Assembly: GCA_016186985.1 (NCBI GenBank)
Contig: JACPKO010000020.1
Location: 1 to 18,350 of the forward strand
Origin: Candidatus Daviesbacteria bacterium
GTDB taxonomy: Bacteria > Patescibacteriota > Microgenomatia > Daviesbacterales > UBA10151
DNA: 18,350 nucleotides
Reading direction: 5' to 3'
Of this stretch, positions 1-7,487 are shown in pieces. Numbering within the stretch: position 1 is the stretch's first letter; every line of letters starts with the position of its first letter. Below the pieces are notes generated by a model. It saw only the letters and a program-made list of their open reading frames with translations. It was not told the DNA's origin and did not search any database. The translations under genes and the position numbers were made by a program.

Positions 1-132
1 ATTCCCCGCGGGTTGATATTAGGACAAGTGACGGAAGTGATAGAAAAAGATAACGCAGTTTTTAAACAGGCAAAAGTAAAGTCGGTTTTTGATGTCAGGG
101 ATTTGGATTTGGTATTCATTGTCGGAGACTAA
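1..132 (+). CDS. mreC: MreC C-terminal end (partial)
   Basis: An open frame runs from base 1 to a TAA at 130-132 and encodes the last 43 residues of a protein cut off by the window edge. It has the look of the MreC C-terminus: a P-R-G-L start of a beta strand, then G-Q-V-T-E-V and an ending of short beta strands (V-K-S-V-F-D-V-R-D-L-D-L-V-F-I-V-G-D). MreC is the periplasmic-side scaffold that links MreB to the elongation peptidoglycan synthases. The family call leans on the adjacent mreD-like and PBP2 genes, which give the usual mreC-mreD-mrdA order. The start and most of the protein are outside the window. Confidence 0.75.
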   Translation: MPRGLILGQVTEVIEKDNAVFKQAKVKSVFDVRDLDLVFIVGD

Positions 133-133
133 T

Positions 134-195
134 ATGAAAACGTTATTTTTAGTATAAAAAAAGTTATTTTTAGTATGAAAACGTTATTTCTTTGG
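134..195 (+). repeat. Triplicated mreD start segment (20-21 bp units)
   Basis: Three adjacent copies of a 20-21 bp unit cover the mreD start: 134-153, 154-174 and the first ~20 bases of mreD at 175-195. Copies 1 and 3 both begin ATGAAAACGTTATTT. Copy 2 has ATA instead of ATG and an altered A-run. Copy 1 opens a 7-codon frame (134-157) that ends at a TAA inside copy 2. This is a local tandem duplication that leaves a decoy start codon 41 bp upstream of the real one. Confidence 0.7.
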
Positions 196-618
196 ATTAT
201 ATTATTTGCTTTTCTGCAAAGCTCGGTAATAAGTTTAAATCTGGTTTTGGTAGTTTTAATAGCAAGAAGCCTGGCTATAGATGACGGGGCAAATTTATTA
301 TTGGCATTTTTTGGAGGTTTAATACTGTCTTTCTTAACCCAGACTAATTTAGGTTACTGGCCTCTGCTTTTACTGTTTATAGTAAAGATTGGCATTTTGA
401 CCAGAAAGTTGCCAATCTCGTTTAACCCTTTTTTGATCTTTCTCTCAGGCGGTGTACTGGTTTTTTTATCGGCTGCAGTAAACAAACTTTTTCTGCACCA
501 GGATTTTCAATTTTTCCAGCTTGTTTTTGAAGCTGTTTTAGTTGTACCAGCCTTTTTTCTAATCCGCATTTGGGAAGAAAGGTTTGTGGAAAAAAGCCAG
601 ATAAGGCTTAAGGTTTAA
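175..618 (+). CDS. mreD: MreD-like rod-shape membrane protein
   Basis: This 147-residue protein is almost entirely hydrophobic, with about four to five predicted membrane segments and a short basic C-terminal tail. That fits MreD, the integral membrane partner of MreC and MreB in the rod-shape elongation complex, although MreD sequences are poorly conserved and recognition rests largely on hydropathy and gene order. It follows mreC and precedes PBP2 by 7 bp, suggesting one transcript. The ATG at 175 is the third copy of a tandemly repeated start segment. There is no convincing Shine-Dalgarno sequence, and the copy at 134 is closed off by a stop. Length is slightly below the usual ~160 residues. 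Confidence 0.75.
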   Translation: MKTLFLWIILFAFLQSSVISLNLVLVVLIARSLAIDDGANLLLAFFGGLILSFLTQTNLGYWPLLLLFIVKIGILTRKLPISFNPFLIFLSGGVLVFLSAAVNKLFLHQDFQFFQLVFEAVLVVPAFFLIRIWEERFVEKSQIRLKV

Positions 619-625
619 ATTCACA

Positions 626-2473
626 ATGCACAAGTTTAAATTCGGAAAAGCTTTTAGTGACGAGCTAAGAAAAACCGCCCGGGCTTCGGGACACTTCCAT
701 AATAAAAAATTAAATTCATTTGACTTTGCACAAAATTTACTTTTCCAAGAAGCCCCGGAAGAAACAACAAGTTTCACCAGTCCCTGGGTAAAAAGCGTGA
801 TGGTTTTAGTATTTATAATTTCTATCTCTTTCCTTTTTGGCAGAGCTTTTCATTTGCAAGTTGTCCGGGGCAAAGAAAATTTAGAGCTGGCTGATTCAAA
901 TCGGATTCAGGTTAAAACCATCCATGCACCCAGAGGAGTTATTTATGACAGGAACGGTAAAATCCTTGCATCTAACTCGCCTGGGTTTAGAATTCTTAAC
1001 TCCCCGCCTTCGGGTAAAGCTTCCTATATCTCAAGGGAAGAAGCCCTAAACCTGGAAGTTACTAACGATCCGAAGCTGTCAGAACTTGAGATTGATTCAT
1101 TCAGGAACTATCCTTTTTCTTACAAATCCAGCCACATATTAGGTTATTTAAGCGAGATTTCTTCTGAAGAATTAACGCAGGAAAAGTATGCAAATTATAA
1201 ACCAGGGGATAAAATCGGACAGGGCGGAGTTGAAGAGTCCTATGAAAAAACACTTAAAGGTATCGACGGCGGGGAAATTATTGAGGTTGACGCATCGGGC
1301 AGAAAACTGCGTACCCTGCGGAAAAAGGAAGCAATCCCCGGACAGAATTTACGCTTGACTATCGACATTGATTTACAGCAGGTTGTTTATGATACTTTGC
1401 TTTCTGCCATAAAAAAAACCGGCAGCTGCTGCGGCGTGACAATTGTGACTGATCCTAATACAGGGGAAATATTAAGTTTAGTATCGATCCCTTCTTTTGA
1501 TCCGGACAATTTGTCGGATGCCTTAGGTGCGCTAAATTCTCCACTTCTTAACCGTTCGATCGCCGGGACTTATCCTCCTGGCTCAACTTTTAAAGTTGTT
1601 TCTGCTCTGGCAGGGCTTGAATCCGGAAAAATCACCCCTGACACCAGGTTTGAAGACACCGGGGTGATGTCGATTGGTTCGTTTACATTCGCCAATTGGT
1701 ACTTTACCCAATACGGCAGAAAAGAAGAGGGATTGGTTGATTTGCCCAGGGCTTTAAAGCGCTCCAATGACATTTTCTTTTACCAGCTCGGTGCGGGCAT
1801 CGGCGAAAAAGCACTGGCGGATAAAGCATTAAACTTAGGCTTTGGCAAAAAAATCGGGATTGATATAATAGGAGAAAAAACCGGACTGGTTCCGGATCCG
1901 CAGTGGAAGCAAAAAACTGTTGGTGAGGTCTGGTATCCCGGGGATACACTGCATATGGCAATAGGACAGGGGTTTTTGCTTTCAACCCCTCTTCAGGTTT
2001 CTAATTTGATTTCATACGTAGCTTCAAACGGTAAACAATTCCCCCCTCATTTGGGTTTAAAAATAGAAGACGTAAAAAAAGGGGTAGTTAAGGAGTTCCG
2101 GTACGATCCTTTAAACAATCAGGTTAATTCCCAATATTTAAATTTAATAAAAAAAGGGCTTGAAGAGGTTACGAGGGATGGAGGCACTGCCTGGCCATTT
2201 TTTAATTTCCCCATTTCTTCAGCGGGAAAAACAGGAACAGCTGAATTTGGCGATCCGAAAAACCGGACCCATGCCTGGTATACGGCCTATGCACCTGCGG
2301 AAAATCCTAAAATTACCGTCACAGTTTTAATAGAAGCCGGGGGAGAAGGTTCTTCCGTTGCCGCACCTGTTGCGAAAGAAATTTTCCGCTGGTATTTTTC
2401 ACGGGATAAGAACAATCTAATTTTAGATATTGGATCTGTGGCAACCGAGTCAGCCAGGATTTTAGGTGAATAA
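626..2473 (+). CDS. mrdA: Penicillin-binding protein 2 (elongasome transpeptidase)
   Basis: A class B penicillin-binding protein of 615 residues that cross-links peptidoglycan during lateral wall growth. After a ~54-residue cytoplasmic N-terminus there is one membrane segment (about 55-77), then the dimerisation region with the R-G-V-I-Y-D-R-N-G signature, then the transpeptidase domain. The catalytic triad of motifs is complete: S-T-F-K with nucleophile Ser320, the PBP2-style S-N-D at 380-382, and K-T-G at 535-537. The third motif-2 position is Asp, as in MrdA rather than FtsI. It lies 7 bp after mreD. The rodA partner that often follows is not present here. The N-terminal extension before the membrane anchor is longer than in E. 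coli. Confidence 0.93.
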   Translation: MHKFKFGKAFSDELRKTARASGHFHNKKLNSFDFAQNLLFQEAPEETTSFTSPWVKSVMVLVFIISISFLFGRAFHLQVVRGKENLELADSNRIQVKTIHAPRGVIYDRNGKILASNSPGFRILNSPPSGKASYISREEALNLEVTNDPKLSELEIDSFRNYPFSYKSSHILGYLSEISSEELTQEKYANYKPGDKIGQGGVEESYEKTLKGIDGGEIIEVDASGRKLRTLRKKEAIPGQNLRLTIDIDLQQVVYDTLLSAIKKTGSCCGVTIVTDPNTGEILSLVSIPSFDPDNLSDALGALNSPLLNRSIAGTYPPGSTFKVVSALAGLESGKITPDTRFEDTGVMSIGSFTFANWYFTQYGRKEEGLVDLPRALKRSNDIFFYQLGAGIGEKALADKALNLGFGKKIGIDIIGEKTGLVPDPQWKQKTVGEVWYPGDTLHMAIGQGFLLSTPLQVSNLISYVASNGKQFPPHLGLKIEDVKKGVVKEFRYDPLNNQVNSQYLNLIKKGLEEVTRDGGTAWPFFNFPISSAGKTGTAEFGDPKNRTHAWYTAYAPAENPKITVTVLIEAGGEGSSVAAPVAKEIFRWYFSRDKNNLILDIGSVATESARILGE

Positions 2474-2535
2474 TTACTAAGGACTTTGAATATTCTAATT
2501 GCTAATATGAAGGGTGTATATATTAGTATTTTTTG

Positions 2536-2549
2536 TACGATCGTATAAT
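2536..2549 (+). promoter_or_regulatory. Promoter -10 overlapping a palindromic operator candidate
   Basis: A perfect 10-bp palindrome, TACGATCGTA (2536-2545), overlaps a consensus TATAAT (2544-2549). The start codon of the regulator gene lies 15 bp beyond the hexamer, so the 5' leader would be under 10 nt. No clear -35 is visible. A repressor bound to the palindrome would cover the -10, suggesting autoregulation. The core ACGATCGT recurs at 3118 and 14036. Confidence 0.55.
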
Positions 2550-2564
2550 TTATACTAGTAATTA

Positions 2565-3110
2565 ATGGGTAAGTATAGCTCTAAAGATTTAACCAAGGAT
2601 CTTCTTTTGCTGGCTGGTTTAGGTTTGGTAATTCCTGTGGCGCTGATTGCTCCGGGTCTCCCTTTGGCCATAAAACCATTTCTTAAACGCAGACATTATT
2701 ACCCTTCAGAAATCAAAAAAACCATTAACAGATTGCAAACCCAAAAACTGATCTCCATAAATTATCAGGAAAAAGAAACCAAGATGGAGCTTTTAGAAAA
2801 AGGAAGAAAGAGGGTCTTGTCCTACGAGATAGAAAAACTCAAGTTAAGTCGCGGAAAATGGGATGGGATTTGGAGAGTTGTTATTTTTGACATTCCGGAG
2901 AAGAAACGGGGAGCACGGGACTTTTTAAGATCGATGTTAAAAGAATTAGGATTTTACAAACTTCAAAAAAGCGTTTTGGTTACGCCCTGGGAGTGCAGGG
3001 ATATTGTAGATTTTGTAAAACATTATTATTTTGTGGGGGATTATGTTACTTTAATTTCAACAAGTAATCTGGAACAGGAAAATTACTTAAAGAAATATTT
3101 CAACTTGTAA
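2565..3110 (+). CDS. PaaX-like regulator with Cas2-fold C-terminal domain
   Basis: This 181-residue protein has two parts. The first ~90 residues contain a hydrophobic stretch (about 13-36), then a helix-turn-helix-like segment rich in Lys/Arg (I-K-K-T-I-N-R-L, followed by a wing-like K-L-I-S-I-N-Y). The second part, from about residue 99, is a ferredoxin-like module resembling the PaaX C-terminal domain and Cas2: strand V-V-I-F-D-I-P with Asp109, a helix with K-K-R, then K-L-Q-K-S-V-L-V-T-P. CPR members of this kind are often labelled Cas2 in databases. No CRISPR array or other cas gene is present, so I favour a DNA-binding regulator or an uncharacterised nuclease-fold protein. Its own promoter overlaps a palindrome. 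Functional assignment is tentative. Confidence 0.6.
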   Translation: MGKYSSKDLTKDLLLLAGLGLVIPVALIAPGLPLAIKPFLKRRHYYPSEIKKTINRLQTQKLISINYQEKETKMELLEKGRKRVLSYEIEKLKLSRGKWDGIWRVVIFDIPEKKRGARDFLRSMLKELGFYKLQKSVLVTPWECRDIVDFVKHYYFVGDYVTLISTSNLEQENYLKKYFNL

Positions 3111-3115
3111 ATTTT

Positions 3116-3134
3116 TAACGATCGTGAATTTTTT
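3116..3134 (+). promoter_or_regulatory. ACGATCGT palindromic site upstream of dprA
   Basis: The 19-bp string TAACGATCGTGAATTTTTT lies between the regulator stop and dprA and recurs exactly at 14034-14052 upstream of dcd. Its core ACGATCGT (3118-3125) is a perfect palindrome, extendable to a 14-bp near-palindrome (TTA-core-GAA, one mismatched pair). No good -10 hexamer is apparent next to it. A binding site for the neighbouring PaaX-like protein is the simplest guess. The following T-run is not preceded by a hairpin with a loop, so it is not an obvious terminator. Confidence 0.5.
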
Positions 3135-3157
3135 CCTAATTTCATGAAAAAACATTA

Positions 3158-4261
3158 ATGGATATTAATGGAATTGATGGAGCTGAACTTGGGTATTTGC
3201 TGGCGCTTCACTTTGTTGAAGGTTTAGGGCCTGCCAGAATTAAAAAACTTTTTGATTATTTTGGCAGTTTTGAAGCTGTATGGAATGCGAAAGTTTCAGA
3301 ATATAACCAATTTAAGTTTCCAGAAAAGTTAATTGAGAATCTGAAAATTGCAAAAAAATCTGTTGACCCTGATGAATATTTGCTTAGACTCCAAAAAAAC
3401 GGAATAAAAATAATAACTATTTTTGATAAAAACTACCCGAAGCTTCTTAAAGAAATTCATGATCCTCCAATGATCATTTATTACAAGGGAGAAATAAGTG
3501 ATGAGGTTTTAGGCAAATGTTTTGCAGTGGTTGGGACCAGAAAACCCACAGGTTACGGAAGAGTCGTAACGGAGAAATTAACCAGGGAATTGGCCGGGGC
3601 CGGATTGACTATTGTTTCCGGTTTGGCGAGGGGAGTCGATACAATAGCGCATAAGGTAACTATTGAAGCAAACTGCAAAACCTTAGCGGTTTTAGGCGGC
3701 GGACTAAATCAAATTTTTCCTTCAGAAAATTTAGGGCTGGCTGAAAAAATTGCTTCAGGATTCGGCGCAGTTTTAACCGAATTTCCTCCTTCCTATCCGC
3801 ACCTTGCCGGAAATTTCCCTGCGCGCAACAGGATAATTTCCGGTCTGTCAAAAGGAGTTTTGGTAACTGAAGCTGCAGAAGACTCGGGTTCATTAATAAC
3901 AGCCCGGTTAGCTTTAGAGCAAAACAGGGAAGTTTTCGCAGTACCGGGCCCGATTACATCTTCGATGTCAGAGGGAACTTCGTTTCTTCTTAAAGAAGGA
4001 GCAAAGCTGGTTTCATCCGCGCAGGATATTCTGGATGAATTAGGAATTAAACCAAGATCTAAAGTTAATTTAAGCACTCTTAATTTGACAAAAGAAGAAG
4101 CGGAAATTCTTGACTTAATTAAAGATGAAAGCCGTCATGTTGATGAACTTTCCAGAATTCTTAAAAAGCCAATAGCAGAAATTTCAGGAATATTACTTAA
4201 ACTGGAAATTATCGGAATTGTTAAAAATCTGGGAGCGGGAAATTATATTGAACTGACTTGA
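3158..4261 (+). CDS. dprA: DNA-processing protein DprA
   Basis: A 367-residue DprA/Smf protein, which binds incoming single-stranded DNA during natural transformation and loads RecA. The N-terminal ~60 residues have the helix-hairpin-helix-like segment (V-E-G-L-G-P-A-R-I-K-K-L). The Rossmann-fold core begins near residue 120 with V-V-G-T-R-K-P-T-G-Y-G (GTR at 126-128), continues through S-G-L-A-R-G-V-D and G-G-G-L-N-Q-I-F-P, and ends with R-N-R-I-I-S-G-L and the S-G-S-L-I-T-A-R phosphate-binding region. A C-terminal winged-helix (about 305-367) matches the usual DprA tail. The start has no Shine-Dalgarno; ATG 3170 is an alternative. It is downstream of a palindromic site shared with dcd and supports competence-type DNA uptake, which is widespread in CPR. 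Confidence 0.92.
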   Translation: MDINGIDGAELGYLLALHFVEGLGPARIKKLFDYFGSFEAVWNAKVSEYNQFKFPEKLIENLKIAKKSVDPDEYLLRLQKNGIKIITIFDKNYPKLLKEIHDPPMIIYYKGEISDEVLGKCFAVVGTRKPTGYGRVVTEKLTRELAGAGLTIVSGLARGVDTIAHKVTIEANCKTLAVLGGGLNQIFPSENLGLAEKIASGFGAVLTEFPPSYPHLAGNFPARNRIISGLSKGVLVTEAAEDSGSLITARLALEQNREVFAVPGPITSSMSEGTSFLLKEGAKLVSSAQDILDELGIKPRSKVNLSTLNLTKEEAEILDLIKDESRHVDELSRILKKPIAEISGILLKLEIIGIVKNLGAGNYIELT

Positions 4262-4292
4262 ATAGACGTTCCTAAAATGCCAAAATGGGAGT

Positions 4293-4673
4293 ATGGTTCC
4301 TAAAGGCAAGCTGCTTATATTAGTATTATCTGTTATTGCAGTTGTAAGCCTCTCGATTGTTTATGTCCACGAAGCCAACCCCTTTAACGCAGCGATAAAA
4401 GGTAAATATAAACCTGGGCTGTCAACGGAGATAGATACTATGGTTGGCCGGGCCCAAAAACTTTACCGCGACCGCAAAGCAATAGGGATGGATTTTTCAA
4501 CAGGGCCATGCCTTACAAATGATTTGTCTCCGGATTGGGTAGCGGATATAGCGCACAATCCAAGGGAAGAATCAGATAATTTAGCTGAAAACCAGTGTCC
4601 GGCATTTTTAGAAGGCAGGGCAACCCATTTTGTTGAACTGGATTTGGAAGGAGAAGTTGTTAGAGTAAAGTAA
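4293..4673 (+). CDS. Small membrane-anchored protein, unknown function
   Basis: I do not recognise this 126-residue protein. It starts with a short basic stretch and one hydrophobic helix (about residues 7-25), so it is probably a secreted or inner-membrane-anchored protein facing outward. The rest is soluble and has two cysteines (73 and 102) that could form a disulfide outside the cytoplasm. A purine-rich GGGAG lies just before the ATG. It follows dprA by 31 bp and could be co-transcribed. The heptamer repeat begins directly after its stop codon. Codon and base composition look like its neighbours. Confidence 0.6.
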   Translation: MVPKGKLLILVLSVIAVVSLSIVYVHEANPFNAAIKGKYKPGLSTEIDTMVGRAQKLYRDRKAIGMDFSTGPCLTNDLSPDWVADIAHNPREESDNLAENQCPAFLEGRATHFVELDLEGEVVRVK

Positions 4674-4782
4674 TTTTCAATTTTCAGTTTTCAATTTTCA
4701 TTGAATTTTCAATGCTCAAATTTGAAAATTTGATCATTTTGGTTTGATTGAAAATTGAGAATTGTAAATTGAAAATTGTAAA
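4674..4782 (+). repeat. Heptamer-phased palindromic element (TTTTCAA/TTGAAAA)
   Basis: The whole gap between the 4673 stop and the Clp-like start is one repeat. The left arm has four consecutive 7-bp units of the form TTTTCAN at 4674-4701, with a fifth at 4706-4712. The right arm has five 7-bp units of the reverse-complement form TTGAAAA/TTGTAAA at 4748-4782. The centre holds its own small inverted repeat around TCAAATTTGA. The element begins at the first base after the stop codon and ends one base before the next ATG. It could fold as a long imperfect hairpin. Confidence 0.85.
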
Positions 4783-4783
4783 C

Positions 4784-7333
4784 ATGCTTTTGCCATTGCA
4801 TCTACTATTATTCTGGTATCCCAAAGCCGCAGTAATTTTTCTGCGCTCTTTAAAAAACATTCTGCTTATTTTAGAGGAAGATTTGGCTGTAGGTTTGATG
4901 TTACGTTTATTGTTTGTCCCTTTGTTTCATGATGCGAGTATTGTTGGACGGGTTTTAAGTTTTATTTTCCGGATAACTCGTGTTGGAATCGGAATTTTTG
5001 GATTTTTGTGCGCAAGTGTGGTCGTTTTTACAATTTCTTTAATCTGGTTTAGTGCGCCTTTACTGATAATTCTGTTGACTTTTAACATATTGCCTTTTGT
5101 CCCTTACCCGGATCTTATCTTAATTGTGTATATAACCATAATGCTTTTGGGTCTGGCGATTTTTATATACAAAGAGATGCATAAAAACTTAAAACCGGTT
5201 TGGAAAATCAAATCTGAGAGGGAGATCTGGAATGCAACCAGGCTTTCTCCTTCTCTGGTTACCTGGAAGAAATTACTGGAGTCAAGTGAGCTTTTTATGT
5301 ATTTAGCGAATTTAGAATTGATCCCTCATAATTTTTCTGATGAAAACATCCAGGTTGATGACGCTACTGCAAAAAGGGCTTTTGAGTTGGCCAAATTTTA
5401 CGAGGCTAAATATATCACAGAAAGTTATTTTTGGGTAGCAATGCTGGAGACAGTTGCAGGTGTTGAAGATGAACTTTTGAAAATTAATTTAACCCTTGAT
5501 GATTTCCGGGGGGCGCTTGGATTTTTAGAGACCAGTCGCAACTGGTGGAGAAAAGTTTTTATCTGGGATGAGGATTTTGGAATCCGCCATTTAAGCGGCA
5601 TAAACAGAGGCTGGCTTGGTGCACCAACTCCGGCCCTTGATGCAATATCTGTTGATTTAACCCGCATAGTTGCAAGAACGAAATCGCCTGAATTTCAAGG
5701 AAGGCAGGAAGTTTTAGCAGAGGTTATAACTGTTTTATCCCAAAATAAAGACAGAAGTGTGATGCTTGTCGGAGAACCCGGTGCCGGTAAATCGGCCCTG
5801 GTTTTAAACCTTGCGAAAATGATTGTAAGAGGGGACGCGCCAAGCGCGCTTGCGACAAAAAGGCTGGTAAAATTAGAGGCTGCACGGTTGCTATCATCAG
5901 TACGGACTGAAGGGGAATTGGCGGAAAAAATAAAGCAGGCTTTTGAGGAAGTTGAATTTATCGAGGATGTAATTATATTTATAGATGAAATTCACGATTT
6001 GGGAATCGGGGACGCCGGTAAAAGTTTTAATTTGTATGCTTTAATATTGCCGTATCTTGAGTCCGACAGGTTCCAGTTTATTGCAACGTCAGAACCCAAA
6101 AATTATTCCAAAATTATTGAAAAAAACGGAAGCTTTGCAAGGATTTTCCATAAAATAGAACTTCCGCCAGCCAACGCGCAAGACACGATTAAAATCCTCA
6201 CAAATCGGGCCATAGGACAAGCAAGGTACAATAAAATAAATACAACATTCATTGCAGTAAAATACCTTGTAGAAAAGTCGGAGGAGTTAATCCATAACCG
6301 GGTTTTGCCGGACTCGGCTCTCGCAATTTACGAGGAATGTTTAACGGAGGCTGTTTCAAAAAACGCAGACAAACCTCAGGTTACTCTTTCCCTGGTTAAG
6401 GAAGTTTTATCCAGGGTAGTTAATGTCCCGATTGCCGACCTGGAGTCCGTCCAGAAAGAGCTTCTTTTAAATTTGGAGAGTAAGATCCATGAACAGATGA
6501 TTGACCAGGAGGAGGCGGTTAAAAAAGTTTCAGATACATTAAGGCGTGCCTCGGCTCAGATAAGGGAAAAGAACCGGCCGATTGGTTCATTCCTGTTTGT
6601 GGGTCCAACCGGCGTGGGAAAAACAGAACTGGCAAAAATTTTGGCTGGAATATATTTTAAAGGCAGGGATGCCTTTGTAAGATTTGATATGTCTGAATAC
6701 CAGACAGTTGATGCAATCAACCGCCTGATTGGCGAGGGTGATAATCTTGGGGAGCTTACGGAATCAGTCAAAAACCGTCCGTATTGTTTAATTTTGCTGG
6801 ATGAATTTGAAAAAGCCGATCCTAAAATTTTAAATTTATTCCTTCAGGTTTTAGACGACGGCAGGCTTACCGGCGCAGACGGGGTGACCACAGATTTTAC
6901 TGAAACTATTATTATAGCCACCTCGAATGCCGGCTCTTTAATGATTGCCGATGGTTTGAAATCCGGGAAGTCGATAGAAGAGTTAAATCCCAGGATAAAA
7001 GAGGAACTCATGAAAATTTTTAAGCCTGAGCTGATAAATAGATTTGATGAAGTTGTGCCCTTTAAACCTTTAAGCCACGAGGACTTGAAAAAAATTGTCC
7101 GGATTAAGCTTTCCTGGCTCAAAGAAATTCTTAAAAAAGAAGGGTACCTCGTTGAGTTTAAGGATGGGGTTATTGAAAAGCTTGCGGAAATTGGGTTTGA
7201 TTCTATGCTCGGAGCCCGGCCGCTGCGAAGGGTAATCCAGGATACTTTAGAGGCGAAACTCTCCAGGAAAGTTCTTGAAGGTAGTATGCCTAAAGGGGAA
7301 GTTGTATGGGTTGATGAAAGCTTTTTATCATAA
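4784..7333 (+). CDS. Membrane-embedded ClpB/ClpC-type double AAA+ ATPase
   Basis: An 849-residue Clp/Hsp100-family ATPase. The ATG at 4784 is preferred because the upstream in-frame TTG at 4748 lies within the heptamer repeat. The N-terminus is hydrophobic, with two or three membrane segments around residues 66-129, followed by a helical domain in place of the normal Clp N-domain. D1 has Walker A G-E-P-G-A-G-K-S (330-337) and Walker B I-D-E (400-402). D2 has Walker A G-P-T-G-V-G-K-T (607-614), Walker B L-D-E (672-674) and the sensor-2 G-A-R motif. The usual pore-loop motifs (K-Y-R-G in D1, G-Y-V-G in D2) are not found, and the D1 R-R-F arginine-finger pair reads A-R-I-F. ATP hydrolysis looks intact; substrate threading and ClpP partnership are doubtful. 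Confidence 0.85.
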   Translation: MLLPLHLLLFWYPKAAVIFLRSLKNILLILEEDLAVGLMLRLLFVPLFHDASIVGRVLSFIFRITRVGIGIFGFLCASVVVFTISLIWFSAPLLIILLTFNILPFVPYPDLILIVYITIMLLGLAIFIYKEMHKNLKPVWKIKSEREIWNATRLSPSLVTWKKLLESSELFMYLANLELIPHNFSDENIQVDDATAKRAFELAKFYEAKYITESYFWVAMLETVAGVEDELLKINLTLDDFRGALGFLETSRNWWRKVFIWDEDFGIRHLSGINRGWLGAPTPALDAISVDLTRIVARTKSPEFQGRQEVLAEVITVLSQNKDRSVMLVGEPGAGKSALVLNLAKMIVRGDAPSALATKRLVKLEAARLLSSVRTEGELAEKIKQAFEEVEFIEDVIIFIDEIHDLGIGDAGKSFNLYALILPYLESDRFQFIATSEPKNYSKIIEKNGSFARIFHKIELPPANAQDTIKILTNRAIGQARYNKINTTFIAVKYLVEKSEELIHNRVLPDSALAIYEECLTEAVSKNADKPQVTLSLVKEVLSRVVNVPIADLESVQKELLLNLESKIHEQMIDQEEAVKKVSDTLRRASAQIREKNRPIGSFLFVGPTGVGKTELAKILAGIYFKGRDAFVRFDMSEYQTVDAINRLIGEGDNLGELTESVKNRPYCLILLDEFEKADPKILNLFLQVLDDGRLTGADGVTTDFTETIIIATSNAGSLMIADGLKSGKSIEELNPRIKEELMKIFKPELINRFDEVVPFKPLSHEDLKKIVRIKLSWLKEILKKEGYLVEFKDGVIEKLAEIGFDSMLGARPLRRVIQDTLEAKLSRKVLEGSMPKGEVVWVDESFLS

Positions 7334-7450
7334 AGTTTCCGCTCAGGGTCCTGTCAGCTCGTATCCTACTGTCCGTCCTCGCTCGTAAACTTCGCTGCGG
7401 GGCCGGCAAGGAAACCTACTCACTGCCACCCCTCGCTACTCACCCTGGAC
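7334..7450. other. GC-rich non-coding spacer
   Basis: The gap between the Clp-like gene and topA is markedly richer in G+C (roughly 60% by eye) than the flanking AT-rich DNA. It has no start-to-stop frame of useful size and no tRNA or clear terminator. It contains runs such as CCTCGCTCGT and GCTGCGGGGCCGGC. A TTGACA (7451-7456) follows, but no -10 hexamer is at the right spacing. It could be a decayed repeat, a structured RNA or the remnant of a transferred segment; I cannot distinguish these. Confidence 0.4.
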
Positions 7451-7487
7451 TTGACAAGGCCTGTAAAATACTTGAAAGTTTATAAAC

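Noticed and set aside
2565..3110. Cas2 and hence a CRISPR-Cas locus
   Set aside because: No direct-repeat/unique-spacer array and no cas1 or effector gene is in the window, and the N-terminal half resembles a regulator.
3116..3134. Intrinsic terminator (palindrome followed by T-run)
   Set aside because: The 8-bp palindrome has no loop and could form at most two or three pairs in RNA, so it is better read as a protein-binding site.
4748..4783. Upstream TTG start for the Clp-like protein, adding 12 residues
   Set aside because: Those codons are the right arm of the heptamer repeat; the first natural start is ATG 4784.
7451..7486. topA promoter from TTGACA (7451-7456)
   Set aside because: The only -10-like hexamers are 7 bp (TAAAAT) or 24 bp (TATAAA) away, neither a workable spacing.
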